This document shows positions 1 through 8,728 of a DNA stretch of 64,000 nucleotides, in pieces. Numbering within the stretch: the first letter of the stretch is position 1; every line of letters begins with the position of its first letter. The position numbers and the translations under genes were made by a program. The stretch covers positions 2,170,001-2,234,000 of the forward strand of contig CAWGPF010000001.1 of the NCBI GenBank assembly GCA_963824395.1, given 5' to 3'. This DNA comes from 13-2-20CM-66-19 sp963824395 (lineage in GTDB: Bacteria > Pseudomonadota > Gammaproteobacteria > Steroidobacterales > Steroidobacteraceae). The notes under the pieces were generated by a model, which had not been told where the DNA came from, searched no databases, and worked only from the letters and a program-made list of their open reading frames with translations.

Positions 1-1397
1 GGCTGGCGCAGCACATCGGGGCGCACTTCGATCACGTGCTGGTCGATGAGTACCAGGACACCAACCGCCTGCAGGCCGAGATTCTGCACGCCCTGAAGCC
101 CGACGGCGCCGGCATGGTCGTGGTGGGTGACGATGCACAGGCCATCTACTCCTTCCGCGCCGCGGCCGTGGAGAACATCCTTGGCTTCCCGGAGCGCTTC
201 CAGCCGGCCGCCGAGGTGGTGACGCTGGCGCAGAACTACCGCTCGACGCAGCCGATCCTCGACGTCGCCAATGCCGTCATGTCGGAGGCGCCGCGCCAGC
301 ACCGCAAGTACCTCCTGTCGGTGCGCGGGGACGGGGCGCGGCCGCGCGCCGTGACGGTCGATGAGCTGCAGACGCAGGCCGAGTACGTATGCGCTGAGGT
401 GCTCAAGCGCCGCGAGGCGAGCGTGCCGCTCAAGCGCCAGGCGGTGCTGTTCCGCAGCGCGAGCCACAGCGACATCCTCGAAGTGGAGCTGACCAAGCGC
501 AAGATCCCGTTCGTGAAGTATGGCGGCCTTAAGTTCCTCGAGGCGGCGCACATCAAGGATCTGCTGGGCGTGCTGCGCTGGGCCGACAACCCGCGCAATA
601 CCCTGGCGGCGTTTCGTACCCTGCAGCTGCTCTCCGGCATGGGGCCGGTGAATGCGCGCGCGGCGCTCGATCACTTCGAGGCCGGCGGCTCCTCGTTCGC
701 CTCCCTTGCCGGCTTCAAGCCGCCGCAGACTTCCGCCGTCGACTGGGAGCGCCTCGTCGCGCTGCTGCAGGCGCTGGCGGATCCGCAGCGTCCGTGGCCC
801 GGACAGGTGAACCTCGTGCGTGAGTGGTACCGGCCGCACTTCGAGCGCCTCTACGAGCAGTTCCACACGCGCCTCGGGGATCTTGAGCAGCTCGAGCTGC
901 TCTCGGGCCAGTACCCGTCCCGCGAGCGCTTCCTCACCGAGCTCACGCTCGATCCGCCCAATGCCACGAGCGACCTGTCGGGACGCCCGACGCTCGATGA
1001 GGACTTCCTGGTGCTCTCGACCATCCACTCCGCCAAGGGCATGGAGTGGGACACGGTGTTCGTCCTGAACGTGGTGGACGGCAGCTTTCCGTCCGAGTTC
1101 TCCACCGGCAAGAGCGAGCTCATCGAGGAGGAGCGGCGCCTGCTGTACGTAGCGCTGACGCGCGCGCAGAACGATCTGCTGCTGGTGGTGCCGCTGAAGT
1201 TCCACCTGACACACCAGTCGCGCCAGGGGGATGCGCACGTCTACGGCGGCCGCAGCCGCTTCGTCACGGAGAAAGTGCAGAAGACGCTGGAGCCGATCAC
1301 CTTCCACGGCTCCTCACTCGGCGCGGGGGACACGCTGCAGGATGCCGCGGCGCCGGTCACCGTCGACGTCGGCGCCCGCCTGCGCGACATGTGGTGA
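1..1397 (+). CDS. UvrD/Rep-type ATP-dependent DNA helicase, 3' part
   Basis: C-terminal portion of a superfamily 1A helicase that unwinds DNA with ATP in repair or replication restart. The reading frame is open from base 3, so the start and the Walker A domain lie outside the window. Visible motifs in order: II (DEYQDTN, just after base 40), III (VGDDAQAIYSFRAA), IV (QNYRST), V (STIHSAKGMEWD) and VI (RRLLYVALTRAQ). All are intact. The protein ends soon after motif VI at DVGARLRDMW, without the long C-terminal tail of E. coli UvrD or PcrA, so it is a shorter UvrD/Rep relative. Its stop lies one base from the convergent methyltransferase gene. The family is certain; the choice between UvrD, Rep and a paralogue is not. 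Confidence 0.93.
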   Translation, partial: LAQHIGAHFDHVLVDEYQDTNRLQAEILHALKPDGAGMVVVGDDAQAIYSFRAAAVENILGFPERFQPAAEVVTLAQNYRSTQPILDVANAVMSEAPRQHRKYLLSVRGDGARPRAVTVDELQTQAEYVCAEVLKRREASVPLKRQAVLFRSASHSDILEVELTKRKIPFVKYGGLKFLEAAHIKDLLGVLRWADNPRNTLAAFRTLQLLSGMGPVNARAALDHFEAGGSSFASLAGFKPPQTSAVDWERLVALLQALADPQRPWPGQVNLVREWYRPHFERLYEQFHTRLGDLEQLELLSGQYPSRERFLTELTLDPPNATSDLSGRPTLDEDFLVLSTIHSAKGMEWDTVFVLNVVDGSFPSEFSTGKSELIEEERRLLYVALTRAQNDLLLVVPLKFHLTHQSRQGDAHVYGGRSRFVTEKVQKTLEPITFHGSSLGAGDTLQDAAAPVTVDVGARLRDMW

Positions 1398-1398
1398 C

Positions 1399-2232
1399 TC
1401 AGCGCGGCTTCACGAAGCGCATTGTGAAGCGGTCGCTCTCGCCGATGGCGGCGTACTTGTCGTGGTCCTTATCCCCGAGGCGATACGAGGGCGGCAGCGT
1501 CCACACGCCCTGCTCGTAGTCCTTGGTGTCCTTGGGGTTGGAGTTCACCTGTGACTTGGCCACGAGGCGGAACCCCTGCGCCTCGATCAGACGGATGGCG
1601 TAGTCCTCGTTGACGTAACCGCTCTTGGCCTTCGGATCCTGCGCTACGGCGGGGTTGCCGCGATGCTCGACGATGCCGAGCACGCCGCCGGGCTTGAGCG
1701 CCCGGTAGAGCGTCGCCATCACCTGCGAGGCCTGACCTTGCGCCATCCAGTTATGCAGGTTCCTGAAGGTCACGATCATGTCGAGGGAGCCGGGCGGCAC
1801 GAAGTCCGTGCCATCCACCGGCAGTGACAGCACCTGAACTTTGTCATAGACCTGCGGCTGCGCGGCGAGCTTCTCGCGGTAAGCTGCGAGGCGCCGGGTG
1901 TTGTAGGAGCTGCCCGGATCGGCGGCGATGAGCGCGGCGTAGTACGTGCCCCGCTCGCGCAGCAGCGGGGCGAGGATCTCGGTGTACCAGCCCGGCTCCG
2001 GCCACACCTCGAGCACGCTCATCTCGGGGCGGATGCCAAAGAACAGCAGCGTCTGCTTCGGGTGGCGGTAGACGTCGCGGGCGCGGTTCTCCTCCGAGCG
2101 CTGGCTGCCGGCGAGGATGCGGGTCAGGTCCTCGGTGGTTTGCTCGCGCGTGCTCGGCGCAGTGCAGGCGGCGAGCGCGAGCAGGACGAGGCTCAGGCCG
2201 GCGGCCAGTTTTTCTCGGACAAACATCGGCAA
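1399..2232 (-). CDS. exported lipoprotein with class I methyltransferase fold
   Basis: A 277-aa protein with an N-terminal lipoprotein signal (hydrophobic stretch ending LALAAC, then TAPSTREQ), followed by a Rossmann-like methyltransferase domain. The motif I region reads VLEVWPEPGWYTEIL, a variant of the usual Gly-rich SAM loop, and motif-like segments DMIVTFRNLHNWM and ALKPGGVLGIVEH follow. It resembles the predicted periplasmic methyltransferases of COG4798; the substrate is unknown. Start: a TTG at 2232 has a GGGGAG 6 bases upstream, while the ATG two codons later (2226) would leave 12 bases, so I keep the TTG with reservation. It lies downstream of the RRM gene but a terminator separates them. 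Confidence 0.8.
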   Translation of the reverse strand: MPMFVREKLAAGLSLVLLALAACTAPSTREQTTEDLTRILAGSQRSEENRARDVYRHPKQTLLFFGIRPEMSVLEVWPEPGWYTEILAPLLRERGTYYAALIAADPGSSYNTRRLAAYREKLAAQPQVYDKVQVLSLPVDGTDFVPPGSLDMIVTFRNLHNWMAQGQASQVMATLYRALKPGGVLGIVEHRGNPAVAQDPKAKSGYVNEDYAIRLIEAQGFRLVAKSQVNSNPKDTKDYEQGVWTLPPSYRLGDKDHDKYAAIGESDRFTMRFVKPR

Positions 2233-2281
2233 TTCGTTCTCCCCGGCAAGCCAGGTAACAGCTCACACAACGGGCAGGCCA

Positions 2282-2312
2282 AACAACCCCGCGCTTCAGG
2301 CGGGGTTCTTTG
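2282..2312 (-). terminator. intrinsic terminator after the RRM gene
   Basis: Perfect 8-bp stem (AACCCCGC / GCGGGGTT, 2285-2292 and 2300-2307) with a 7-base loop. Read leftward it is followed by GTTT. It sits just past the RRM gene stop and ahead of the methyltransferase gene, so it should end the RRM transcript. Confidence 0.7.
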
Positions 2313-2341
2313 GCTCTCAATCGCTCGATGTGTCTAGAGGG

Positions 2342-2623
2342 TCAGCGACGGAACGGACCGCCACCCTGGCGGGGGCGCTGAGGACGCTCCTGTGCTTCGT
2401 TGACGCGCAGCGGCCGGCCGTTCATCTGAAAGCCATTCAGGGCCTGGATGGCGCTCTGCGCCTCCCCCTGGGGCATGTCGACGAACCCGAAACCGCGCGG
2501 CTTGCCGGTCTCCCGGTCATTGATCAGCTTCACTGATTCCACTTTACCGTGACGCTCGAACAGGGCCTTCACGTCCTGTTCGGTGGCATTGAACGGCAGG
2601 TTGCCCACATAAATCGTCGTCAT
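2342..2623 (-). CDS. RRM-domain RNA-binding protein
   Basis: A 93-aa protein that is almost entirely one RNA recognition motif. RNP2 is IYVGNLPF at residues 4-11 and RNP1 is RGFGFVDM in the middle; the tail is short and Arg/Gly/Pro-rich (ending QGGGPFRR). It belongs to the single-RRM family common in cyanobacteria and proteobacteria, thought to bind single-stranded RNA and sometimes cold-induced. The ATG at 2623 is chosen because AAGAGAGAG lies just upstream and the RRM begins right after it; an upstream in-frame start would add an unrelated Arg-rich peptide. The 289-base gap to the divergent gene at 2913 holds both promoters, but I could not place them. Confidence 0.93.
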   Translation of the reverse strand: MTTIYVGNLPFNATEQDVKALFERHGKVESVKLINDRETGKPRGFGFVDMPQGEAQSAIQALNGFQMNGRPLRVNEAQERPQRPRQGGGPFRR

Positions 2624-2912
2624 CCGGGACTCTCTCTTGGGAAAGCGGACAGCGGCGCACCGCACGCGTCGGTCGCATGTACCGCGTGAAATGAACAGGC
2701 CAGGGCTTCAAGGCACACGATCGGCAGTTTTAAGTCAATGCGCAGCGCTTGGGCCGGAGGCCTGCACCTGCGTTCGCGCACGGATGAGACGCGCGGGGCG
2801 GGGAGAAGATTCAACACATTCAAACAAGGCGCACTCATCCACGACGGATATGAACGCCCGTGTCATGCTACTCCCGGCTTTTCCGCGAGGCAAACGAAGG
2901 GACTTAACCAGG

Positions 2913-3476
2913 ATGGAGGCGCTCTTGGTGTCGGCCGGGGTCGTCGCCCTGGCGGAGATCGGGGACAAGACCCAGCTTCTGGCGCTGGTGCTGGCGGCCC
3001 GCTTCCGCGCCCCGGTTCCCGTCATCCTCGGGATCCTCACGGCCACCCTCGTCAACCACCTGGCGGCCGGCGCGGTCGGCACGCTGCTGGCCGCCTACAT
3101 CAGTCCTACGGTCATGCGCTGGGCGCTGGCGCTGTCCTTCTTCGGGACGGCCGCCTGGATGTTCATTCCCGATCGGGAACCCGAAGGCACGCCCAGGCCT
3201 TCGCGCTTCGGGGCCTACGGCACGACCGTCGTGTCCTTCTTCCTGGCCGAGATCGGCGACAAGACCCAGCTTGCCACCGTCGCGCTCGCGGCCAAGTACC
3301 AAGACCTCATCCCGGTGGTGGCCGGCACCACCCTCGGGATGCTGATCGCGGACGTGCCCGCGGTGTTCCTCGGCAAGGTGGCCGCCGAGCGGCTGCCGAT
3401 CAGGCTCATGAACCGCCTCGCGGCGATCGCCTTCGTGGTGCTTGGCGTGCTGGTACTGCTGGGCATCAAGGCCTGA
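2913..3476 (+). CDS. GDT1/TMEM165 (UPF0016) family cation exporter
   Basis: A 187-aa inner-membrane protein of the Ca2+:cation antiporter-2 family; bacterial members such as MneA export Mn2+. Two homologous halves each carry the signature EIGDKTQ (AEIGDKTQLLALV near the N terminus and AEIGDKTQLATVA in the second half), with about six hydrophobic segments in total. The acidic and polar residues of both motifs are intact, so a functional transporter is expected. The ATG at 2913 places the first motif at the usual distance from the N terminus. I looked in the leader for the Mn2+-sensing yybP-ykoY riboswitch often found before such genes and did not find a convincing one. Mn2+ specificity is family inference. 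Confidence 0.9.
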   Translation: MEALLVSAGVVALAEIGDKTQLLALVLAARFRAPVPVILGILTATLVNHLAAGAVGTLLAAYISPTVMRWALALSFFGTAAWMFIPDREPEGTPRPSRFGAYGTTVVSFFLAEIGDKTQLATVALAAKYQDLIPVVAGTTLGMLIADVPAVFLGKVAAERLPIRLMNRLAAIAFVVLGVLVLLGIKA

Positions 3477-3551
3477 GTGCGCGACGTGCGCGCCGTGCGG
3501 GAGCCGGGCGATCTCGTCAGCCGTGAGGGAGATGAGGGCGCCGCCCGAGGT

Positions 3552-5570
3552 TCAGGGCGGCAGGTTCAGCCGTGCGAGCATCGCCTGGTAGCGCGGGTCC
3601 GTGCGCAGCGCGGACAGCAGCGGATCGCACTTGAGGTAGTTGATGTAGCCCGGGTCATGGTCCTGCCGCGCGCGATCGAGCCACTGCAGGGCGTGCTCAC
3701 GGTCATGCCGGTGGGCGTAGATCTGCGCCACCTGGTACTGAAAGCCGGTGTAGTCCGTTTGCAGCTGGGCGAGGAGCTGGTCCGCCTCGGCGCGCCGGCC
3801 GAGGGCATCGAAGGCCATGGCCCGCCCCACCGCCTGCCACCCCGGGGAGGTCTCCAGGGCGAGCTCCGTGAGCGCATCCGGGGCGCGGCCCGCGCTCAGG
3901 AGTATCAGGCTCAGACGCGCGTGCATGCTGTCGGCATCGGGCCGGAACGCGAACAGGCGCCGGTAAACCGCTTCTGCCTCGGCAGCGTGGCCATCGAACC
4001 ACAGCGCGGTCGCGAGTCCCCGGTACGGGTCAACCGAGAGGGGGTCGCGTTCGATCAGACGCCGCGCGAAGCGCTCGGCATCCTCGAGGCGACAGCTACC
4101 AATTGACAGGTAGATCGAGACGCCGAGCGCGTTGGGATTGTCGGGCTCGAGCTCCAGCGCCGTCCTGATCTCGCGCTCGCTGTTGACGAAGTCGTAGTCG
4201 AGGAAGCCGATATTGGCGAGCGCCACGTGGGCGTCGGCCAGCTTCGGGTCGATCTCGATCGCGCGGTTGGCAGCCTTGGCAATGTTGCCGCGGATCGTGT
4301 CGAAGGAATCATTCTGACCGCGGCTGCCGCCGCTGCCGAGCACCAGCACGTCGCCCTCGCTGCCGGCGAGCGCCGCCCACGCCAGCGCGAAGTTCGGGTC
4401 GAGCACCACCGCGCGGTTGAACAGCTCGCGCGACTTGACCGAGTCGGCCGTGGTGAAGCGCTGGGCGTAGGCGAGGCCCTGCAGGTAGAGCGCATAGGCC
4501 TCGCTGTTGGCGGTGGGCGGCGGCCGCGGCGCGGCGGCCCCGAGGAGTGACACCTTGAGCGCAGCCACCACCGCGTCGGCGATCTCGTCCTGGGTGCGGA
4601 AGACGTCCCGCACCTGGCGATCGTAGACTTCCGACCACAGGTGCGTCCCGTCGCTCGCCCGGATCAGCTGCGCGGTGATGCGCAGCCGGTCGCCGGCCTT
4701 GCGCACGCTCCCCTCCAGCACGGTTGCGACCCCGAGCTTCTCGCCCACCACCCGCACGTCCTCGGCCTTGCCCTTGAACTGGAAGGAGGAGGTGCGGGCG
4801 ATCACCTTCAGCGCCGGGATCTTGGCGAGCAGGTCGAGGATCTGCTCGGACATGCCGTCGGCAAAGTACTCCTGGTCGTGCGCTTCGCTCATGTCGGCGA
4901 ACGGCAGCACCGCGATCGACTTGTCGTTGGGCGCCGCCGCCGCGGCCGGCGCTGCCGTGTGACCTGAACGCAGCAGCCAGCTGCCGGCGAGCGCCAGTGC
5001 CGCGAGGGCGACGATGGCCGCCACCACCGGCCAGCCGCGCCAGCGCGGGCGTACCGGCACCGGCTCCGGCGCGCGCGGCAGGGCGGGCGGCGCGAGCGGC
5101 GCGTCGGGGTGGGTGAGGGCGCTGGCGAGTTTGGCGAACGCCACCTCGCGCCCCTCGGCCGCGACGTCGACCCACTGCGACTCGCTCAGGAAGTACTCGA
5201 AACCCGGGGTGAGGGGCGCCGCATCCAGGCGCACCGCGATGATGCGCTTCTTCTTGGAGGAGGCGCGCTCGACCTCCTTGCCGACGTGCGAGGACTCGAT
5301 CGAGTTGTGCGACAGCAGCAACAGTAACGCCCGCGCCTCGCTGATGGCGCGCACGATGGCGTCCGCGTAGAGCGCCCCGGGTGGTACGTCGCGCGGCGCG
5401 ATCCAGCAGCGGGTGCCGTGCTGTTCCAGGTACGCAGTGAGGGCGTCGGCGACCGGACGGTCGGCGGAGGCGTAGCTGACGAACACCGCCGGTGGCACGC
5501 CCGCAGGTGCACCCGTCACCGGTGAGCCTGCGGATGGGGCGGCCCCGGCCGCTTCCTCACTGCCCGTCAC
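3552..5570 (-). CDS. TIR domain - TM - TolB-like - TPR protein
   Basis: About 672 residues. Order: a TIR domain (about 27-155, starting AVFVSYASADRP), a Pro-rich linker, one membrane helix (about 180-200, PVVAAIVALAALALAGSWLL), a TolB N-terminal-like domain (about 217-345, SIAVLPFADMSEAHDQEYFADGMSEQ), then TPR-like helices to the end. Glu99 in SHVGKEVE matches the position of the catalytic Glu of TIR NADases, so NAD cleavage is possible but not shown. Topology would put TIR in the cytoplasm and TolB/TPR in the periplasm. The GTG at 5570 is chosen because upstream residues look non-coding; an earlier GTG exists at 5705. It stands alone, 156 bases after speA. A related TolB/TPR protein with an HTH head lies at 52232-53842. 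Confidence 0.85.
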   Translation of the reverse strand: MTGSEEAAGAAPSAGSPVTGAPAGVPPAVFVSYASADRPVADALTAYLEQHGTRCWIAPRDVPPGALYADAIVRAISEARALLLLLSHNSIESSHVGKEVERASSKKKRIIAVRLDAAPLTPGFEYFLSESQWVDVAAEGREVAFAKLASALTHPDAPLAPPALPRAPEPVPVRPRWRGWPVVAAIVALAALALAGSWLLRSGHTAAPAAAAAPNDKSIAVLPFADMSEAHDQEYFADGMSEQILDLLAKIPALKVIARTSSFQFKGKAEDVRVVGEKLGVATVLEGSVRKAGDRLRITAQLIRASDGTHLWSEVYDRQVRDVFRTQDEIADAVVAALKVSLLGAAAPRPPPTANSEAYALYLQGLAYAQRFTTADSVKSRELFNRAVVLDPNFALAWAALAGSEGDVLVLGSGGSRGQNDSFDTIRGNIAKAANRAIEIDPKLADAHVALANIGFLDYDFVNSEREIRTALELEPDNPNALGVSIYLSIGSCRLEDAERFARRLIERDPLSVDPYRGLATALWFDGHAAEAEAVYRRLFAFRPDADSMHARLSLILLSAGRAPDALTELALETSPGWQAVGRAMAFDALGRRAEADQLLAQLQTDYTGFQYQVAQIYAHRHDREHALQWLDRARQDHDPGYINYLKCDPLLSALRTDPRYQAMLARLNLPP

Positions 5571-5726
5571 GCGCTCACCCGCAAGGCATTCCCCACTCGT
5601 AATCCGGCGCGCGCACGGGCGGGCACCGGGTTTTTGGTTGCATCTGACGAAGCCGGGTCGCAGGGCCCCCGCGCGCCCGCACCTTGGACGGCAGCCTAGC
5701 ACCACCGCAGGAGCGTAACCTGCCGA

Positions 5727-7712
5727 TCAGACCGGGATGTCCGCAGGCTCCAGGTAGGCGTAGCCGTTGAGCTCGGCCTCGTAGAAGCGCTTGAGCGCCT
5801 GGCTCTCGGCGAGCGTCATGCGCCCGTCGCGGATGGCGCGCTCGCAGTCGCGGGCCAGCGCCGGGTACAGCTCCGCGACGTCGTACTCCATGTACTCGAG
5901 CACCTTGTTGGCGGTGTCGCCCTTGACGACCTCCTCGATCCACCAGCCGCCCTCATCGTGCAGGCGTACGTGTACCACGTGCGTGTCACCGAAGAGGTTG
6001 TGCAGGTCCCCGAGCGTCTCCTGGTAGGCGCCCACGAGGAAGGCGGCGAGGTAGTACTTCTCGCCCGCCTTGAGCTCGTGCAGCTCGAGCGTGCGCTTGA
6101 CGTCGCGCAGCGAGACGAAGTGGTCGATCTTGCCGTCCGAGTCGCAGGTGATGTCCGCCAGCACCCCGGTGCGGGTGGGGCGCTCCTCGAGGCGGTGGAT
6201 CGGCATGATCGGGAACAGCTGGTCGATCGCCCAGCTGTCGGGCAGCGACTGGAACACCGAGAAGTTGCAGAAATAGGTGTCCGAGAGGATGGACTCCAGA
6301 TCGTCGAGCTCCTCGGGCAGCCGCTCGAGCTTGCGGCAGGCGTCGCGGATCTTGGCGCAGGTGGCCCAGTAGAGCCGCTCCGCCAGGCCCCGGAACTCGA
6401 GCGACAGCAGCCCGAGGTTGAACATCTGCAGCACCTGCTCGCGCGCGGTCATGGCGTCGTGGTAGCACTCCACCAGGCGCCGCTCGCTCACCGTGCGGTA
6501 GGCATCGAACAGGTCCATCACCGGCTGGGGCAGCTCCTCGGTCCCGGTGTAGTCCTGGGCGGGATCGCCGCTGACTTTGAACTTGTCGAGCGCGGAGGAG
6601 CCGAGCGTGTCGAAGATGAGGACGCTGTGGTAGGCGGCGATCGCCCGGCCCGACTCGCTCACGATCATCGGGTGCGGGATATCGCGCGCGTTGCAGACGC
6701 TCGCGACGCGGTACACCACGTCGTTGGCGTACTCGGTGAGCGTGTAGTTCATCGAGGAGGAGAAATTCGTGCCGCTGCCGTCGTAGTCGACCCCGAGGCC
6801 GCCGCCGACGTCGATGTACTGCAGTCCCGCCCCCATGAGCTTCAGCTCCGCGTAGACGTGCGCGAGCTCGTTGATGGCGTCCTTCACGCGGCGGATGTCC
6901 TGCAGCTGGCTGCCCGGGTGACAGTGCACCAGCTGCAGGCAATCGAGCATGTCGCGCGCCTTGAGGACGTTGAAGAGCTCGAGGATTTCGGTGATGAACA
7001 GGCCGAACTTGGACTTGTCCCCGGCCGAGGCGCTCCAGCGCCCCGAGCCCTCGCTGAACAGCTTCACCCGCACGCCGAGGCGCGGGCGTACCTGGTAGGC
7101 GTCGGCGTGCTTGAGGATCAGCGCCAGCTCCTCGAAGTTCTCCACTACCGGGATGATGGTACGACCGAGCTTGGTCGCGAGCGTCACCGCCTCGATGTAG
7201 CTGTCGTCCTTGAAACCGTTGCAGATGATCAGCCGCTCGGGGGCGTTCTCGGTCATGGCCATGACCGCCAGCAGCTCGGGCTTGGACCCGACCTCGAGCC
7301 CGAAGCCGAACTCGCGGCCGTAGCGGTAGACCTCCTCGACCACGAGGCGCTGCTGATTGACCTTGATCGGGTAGACGGCCGCGTAGCGGTTCTTGTAGTC
7401 ATTCTCGGTGATGGCCTGCGCGAAGGCGTCGTGCAGGCGGCGCAGCCGGTGCGCCAGGATGTCCGAGAAGCGCACCACCACGGGAGCCGTGAGGTCGCGC
7501 GCCTTGAGGCCCTCGACCACGTCGTAGAGGTCGATCTCGCGCCCCTCGGTGGTGTCGGGGCGCACCACCACGTGGCCGGCCGCGTTGATGCCGAAGTAGC
7601 CCTTGCCCCAGGCGCGCACGTTATAGAGGTCGAGCGAGTCCGCGACTCCCCAGGGCTGGGCGGGGTTGAATTTGCGACCGCCGTTCAGGGCAGTCTTGGG
7701 ATCGGCGGCCAC
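5727..7712 (-). CDS. speA: biosynthetic arginine decarboxylase
   Basis: Converts L-arginine to agmatine and CO2, the first step of the arginine route to putrescine. It is a PLP fold III enzyme of 661 aa, close to the 658 aa of E. coli SpeA. The PLP lysine lies in AAVYPIKVNQQ, the glycine-rich phosphate loop in YIDVGGGLGVDYDG, and the substrate-site cysteine in ITCDSDG. The start is a GTG (7712) with no clear ribosome site, so the exact N terminus is uncertain; the conserved WGVADSLDLYNVRAWG segment follows at once. No agmatinase or agmatine deiminase lies in the window, but homospermidine synthase is close by (9517-10941), implying that agmatine-derived putrescine is used for homospermidine. 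Confidence 0.97.
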   Translation of the reverse strand: MAADPKTALNGGRKFNPAQPWGVADSLDLYNVRAWGKGYFGINAAGHVVVRPDTTEGREIDLYDVVEGLKARDLTAPVVVRFSDILAHRLRRLHDAFAQAITENDYKNRYAAVYPIKVNQQRLVVEEVYRYGREFGFGLEVGSKPELLAVMAMTENAPERLIICNGFKDDSYIEAVTLATKLGRTIIPVVENFEELALILKHADAYQVRPRLGVRVKLFSEGSGRWSASAGDKSKFGLFITEILELFNVLKARDMLDCLQLVHCHPGSQLQDIRRVKDAINELAHVYAELKLMGAGLQYIDVGGGLGVDYDGSGTNFSSSMNYTLTEYANDVVYRVASVCNARDIPHPMIVSESGRAIAAYHSVLIFDTLGSSALDKFKVSGDPAQDYTGTEELPQPVMDLFDAYRTVSERRLVECYHDAMTAREQVLQMFNLGLLSLEFRGLAERLYWATCAKIRDACRKLERLPEELDDLESILSDTYFCNFSVFQSLPDSWAIDQLFPIMPIHRLEERPTRTGVLADITCDSDGKIDHFVSLRDVKRTLELHELKAGEKYYLAAFLVGAYQETLGDLHNLFGDTHVVHVRLHDEGGWWIEEVVKGDTANKVLEYMEYDVAELYPALARDCERAIRDGRMTLAESQALKRFYEAELNGYAYLEPADIPV

Positions 7713-7768
7713 GGGGCGCGTTATATCAAAATTGCGTGTGAAGTAAGAGTGGCGCGCCGCGCATTTTT

Positions 7769-8629
7769 CTACGGTCCGCGCGCGATCGGGCGCTGCGGAT
7801 CACGGATCCACTCGCTCCAGGAGCCCGCGTAAAGCCGCGCCCCGGGCAATCCTGCCACCTCCAGTGCCAGGAGGTTGTGGCAGGCGCTGACCCCGGAACC
7901 GCACATGGCGATGGCGCGCGCCGCGCCCTGGCCCTCGAGCGTCTGTGACCAGCGCTGGTGCAGCTCGCGCGCCCCGAGGAAGCGCCCGTCGGCGCCGAGG
8001 TTGCCGGCGAAGGGATGATTGCGGGCGCCCGGCACGTGGCCGCCGACCGCATCGAGCGTCTCGTTCTCCCCGGCAAAGCGGTCCGCGGCGCGCGCATCGA
8101 TCAGCCGCACCTCGCCGCGCTTGAGAGCGCCGCTGTCGACCAGCTCGGCGACCTGGGCGCTGCTGGCGACCATTGCCGGGCTCACCTGCGGCACGAAGCG
8201 GCGCACCGGGCGGCTGACGCTGCGCGTGCTCAGCGGCAGCCCGGCGCGCTCCCAGGCGGCCAGCCCGCCGTTGAGGACCGCCGCGCGCGCGTGCCCGACC
8301 CAGCGCAGCAGCCACCACAGGCGGGCGGCGAACATGCCGCTGCCCTGGTCGTAGGCGATGACCTGGACCGTACCATCGATACCGAGGCGCCCGAAGGTCG
8401 CGGCCAGCTCGGCGAGCTCCGGCAGCGGATGGCGCCCGGTGCGCGGGCCGGCAGGTCCGGAGAGGTCGCCGTCGAGGTCTGCGTACTGGGCATTGGGGAT
8501 GTGTCCGGCGCCGAAGGCGCCCGCGCCCCAAGCCGGGCGCGAGAGCTCGAAACGGCAATCGATGATCGCCCAGTCCGCATCGTCCAGATGCTCAAACAGC
8601 TCCTGCGGCTCGACCAGTGCACTCGCCAT
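7769..8629 (-). CDS. sseA: thiosulfate/3-mercaptopyruvate sulfurtransferase (SseA type)
   Basis: A 286-aa tandem-rhodanese protein. The N-terminal inactive rhodanese domain is followed by a catalytic one with the active-site loop CGSGVSA, nucleophile Cys243. This CG(S/T)GV(T/S)A loop is typical of mercaptopyruvate sulfurtransferases, which transfer sulfur from 3-mercaptopyruvate to cyanide or thiol acceptors; the true acceptor cannot be told from sequence. The ATG at 8629 has GGAGAG just upstream. A longer open frame continues upstream but overlaps the divergent GST gene and is not coding. Length and domain order match E. coli SseA. Confidence 0.92.
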   Translation of the reverse strand: MASALVEPQELFEHLDDADWAIIDCRFELSRPAWGAGAFGAGHIPNAQYADLDGDLSGPAGPRTGRHPLPELAELAATFGRLGIDGTVQVIAYDQGSGMFAARLWWLLRWVGHARAAVLNGGLAAWERAGLPLSTRSVSRPVRRFVPQVSPAMVASSAQVAELVDSGALKRGEVRLIDARAADRFAGENETLDAVGGHVPGARNHPFAGNLGADGRFLGARELHQRWSQTLEGQGAARAIAMCGSGVSACHNLLALEVAGLPGARLYAGSWSEWIRDPQRPIARGP

Positions 8630-8671
8630 GGATCTCTCCGTGACCTTCCTAAGTGGACAGCTTGCGCGCAT

Positions 8672-8700
8672 TTTCGGCGCTGTGCGGTTCTCGATACAAT
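8672..8700 (+). promoter_or_regulatory. candidate sigma-70 promoter of the GST gene
   Basis: A near-consensus -10 TACAAT (8695-8700) lies 28 bases before the GST start. The -35 at 17-bp spacing (TTTCGG, 8672-8677) is weak. It lies in the 99-base divergent gap between sseA and the GST gene. Confidence 0.35.
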
Positions 8701-8728
8701 CATCCCCTCCCCGGCATGCGGAGGCACG

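Noticed and set aside
2790..2912. Possible yybP-ykoY Mn2+ riboswitch before the GDT1-type gene
   Set aside because: GGGGAGAAG near 2809 resembles the GGGGAGUAG element with one mismatch, but I could not find the partner loop or a closing helix. A covariance-model search of 2624-2912 would decide.
5958..7832. Long open frame on the + strand opposite speA
   Set aside because: It is the shadow of a high-GC gene: speA on the other strand has full family motifs, and this frame gives His/Ala/Val/Glu-rich sequence with no recognisable domain.
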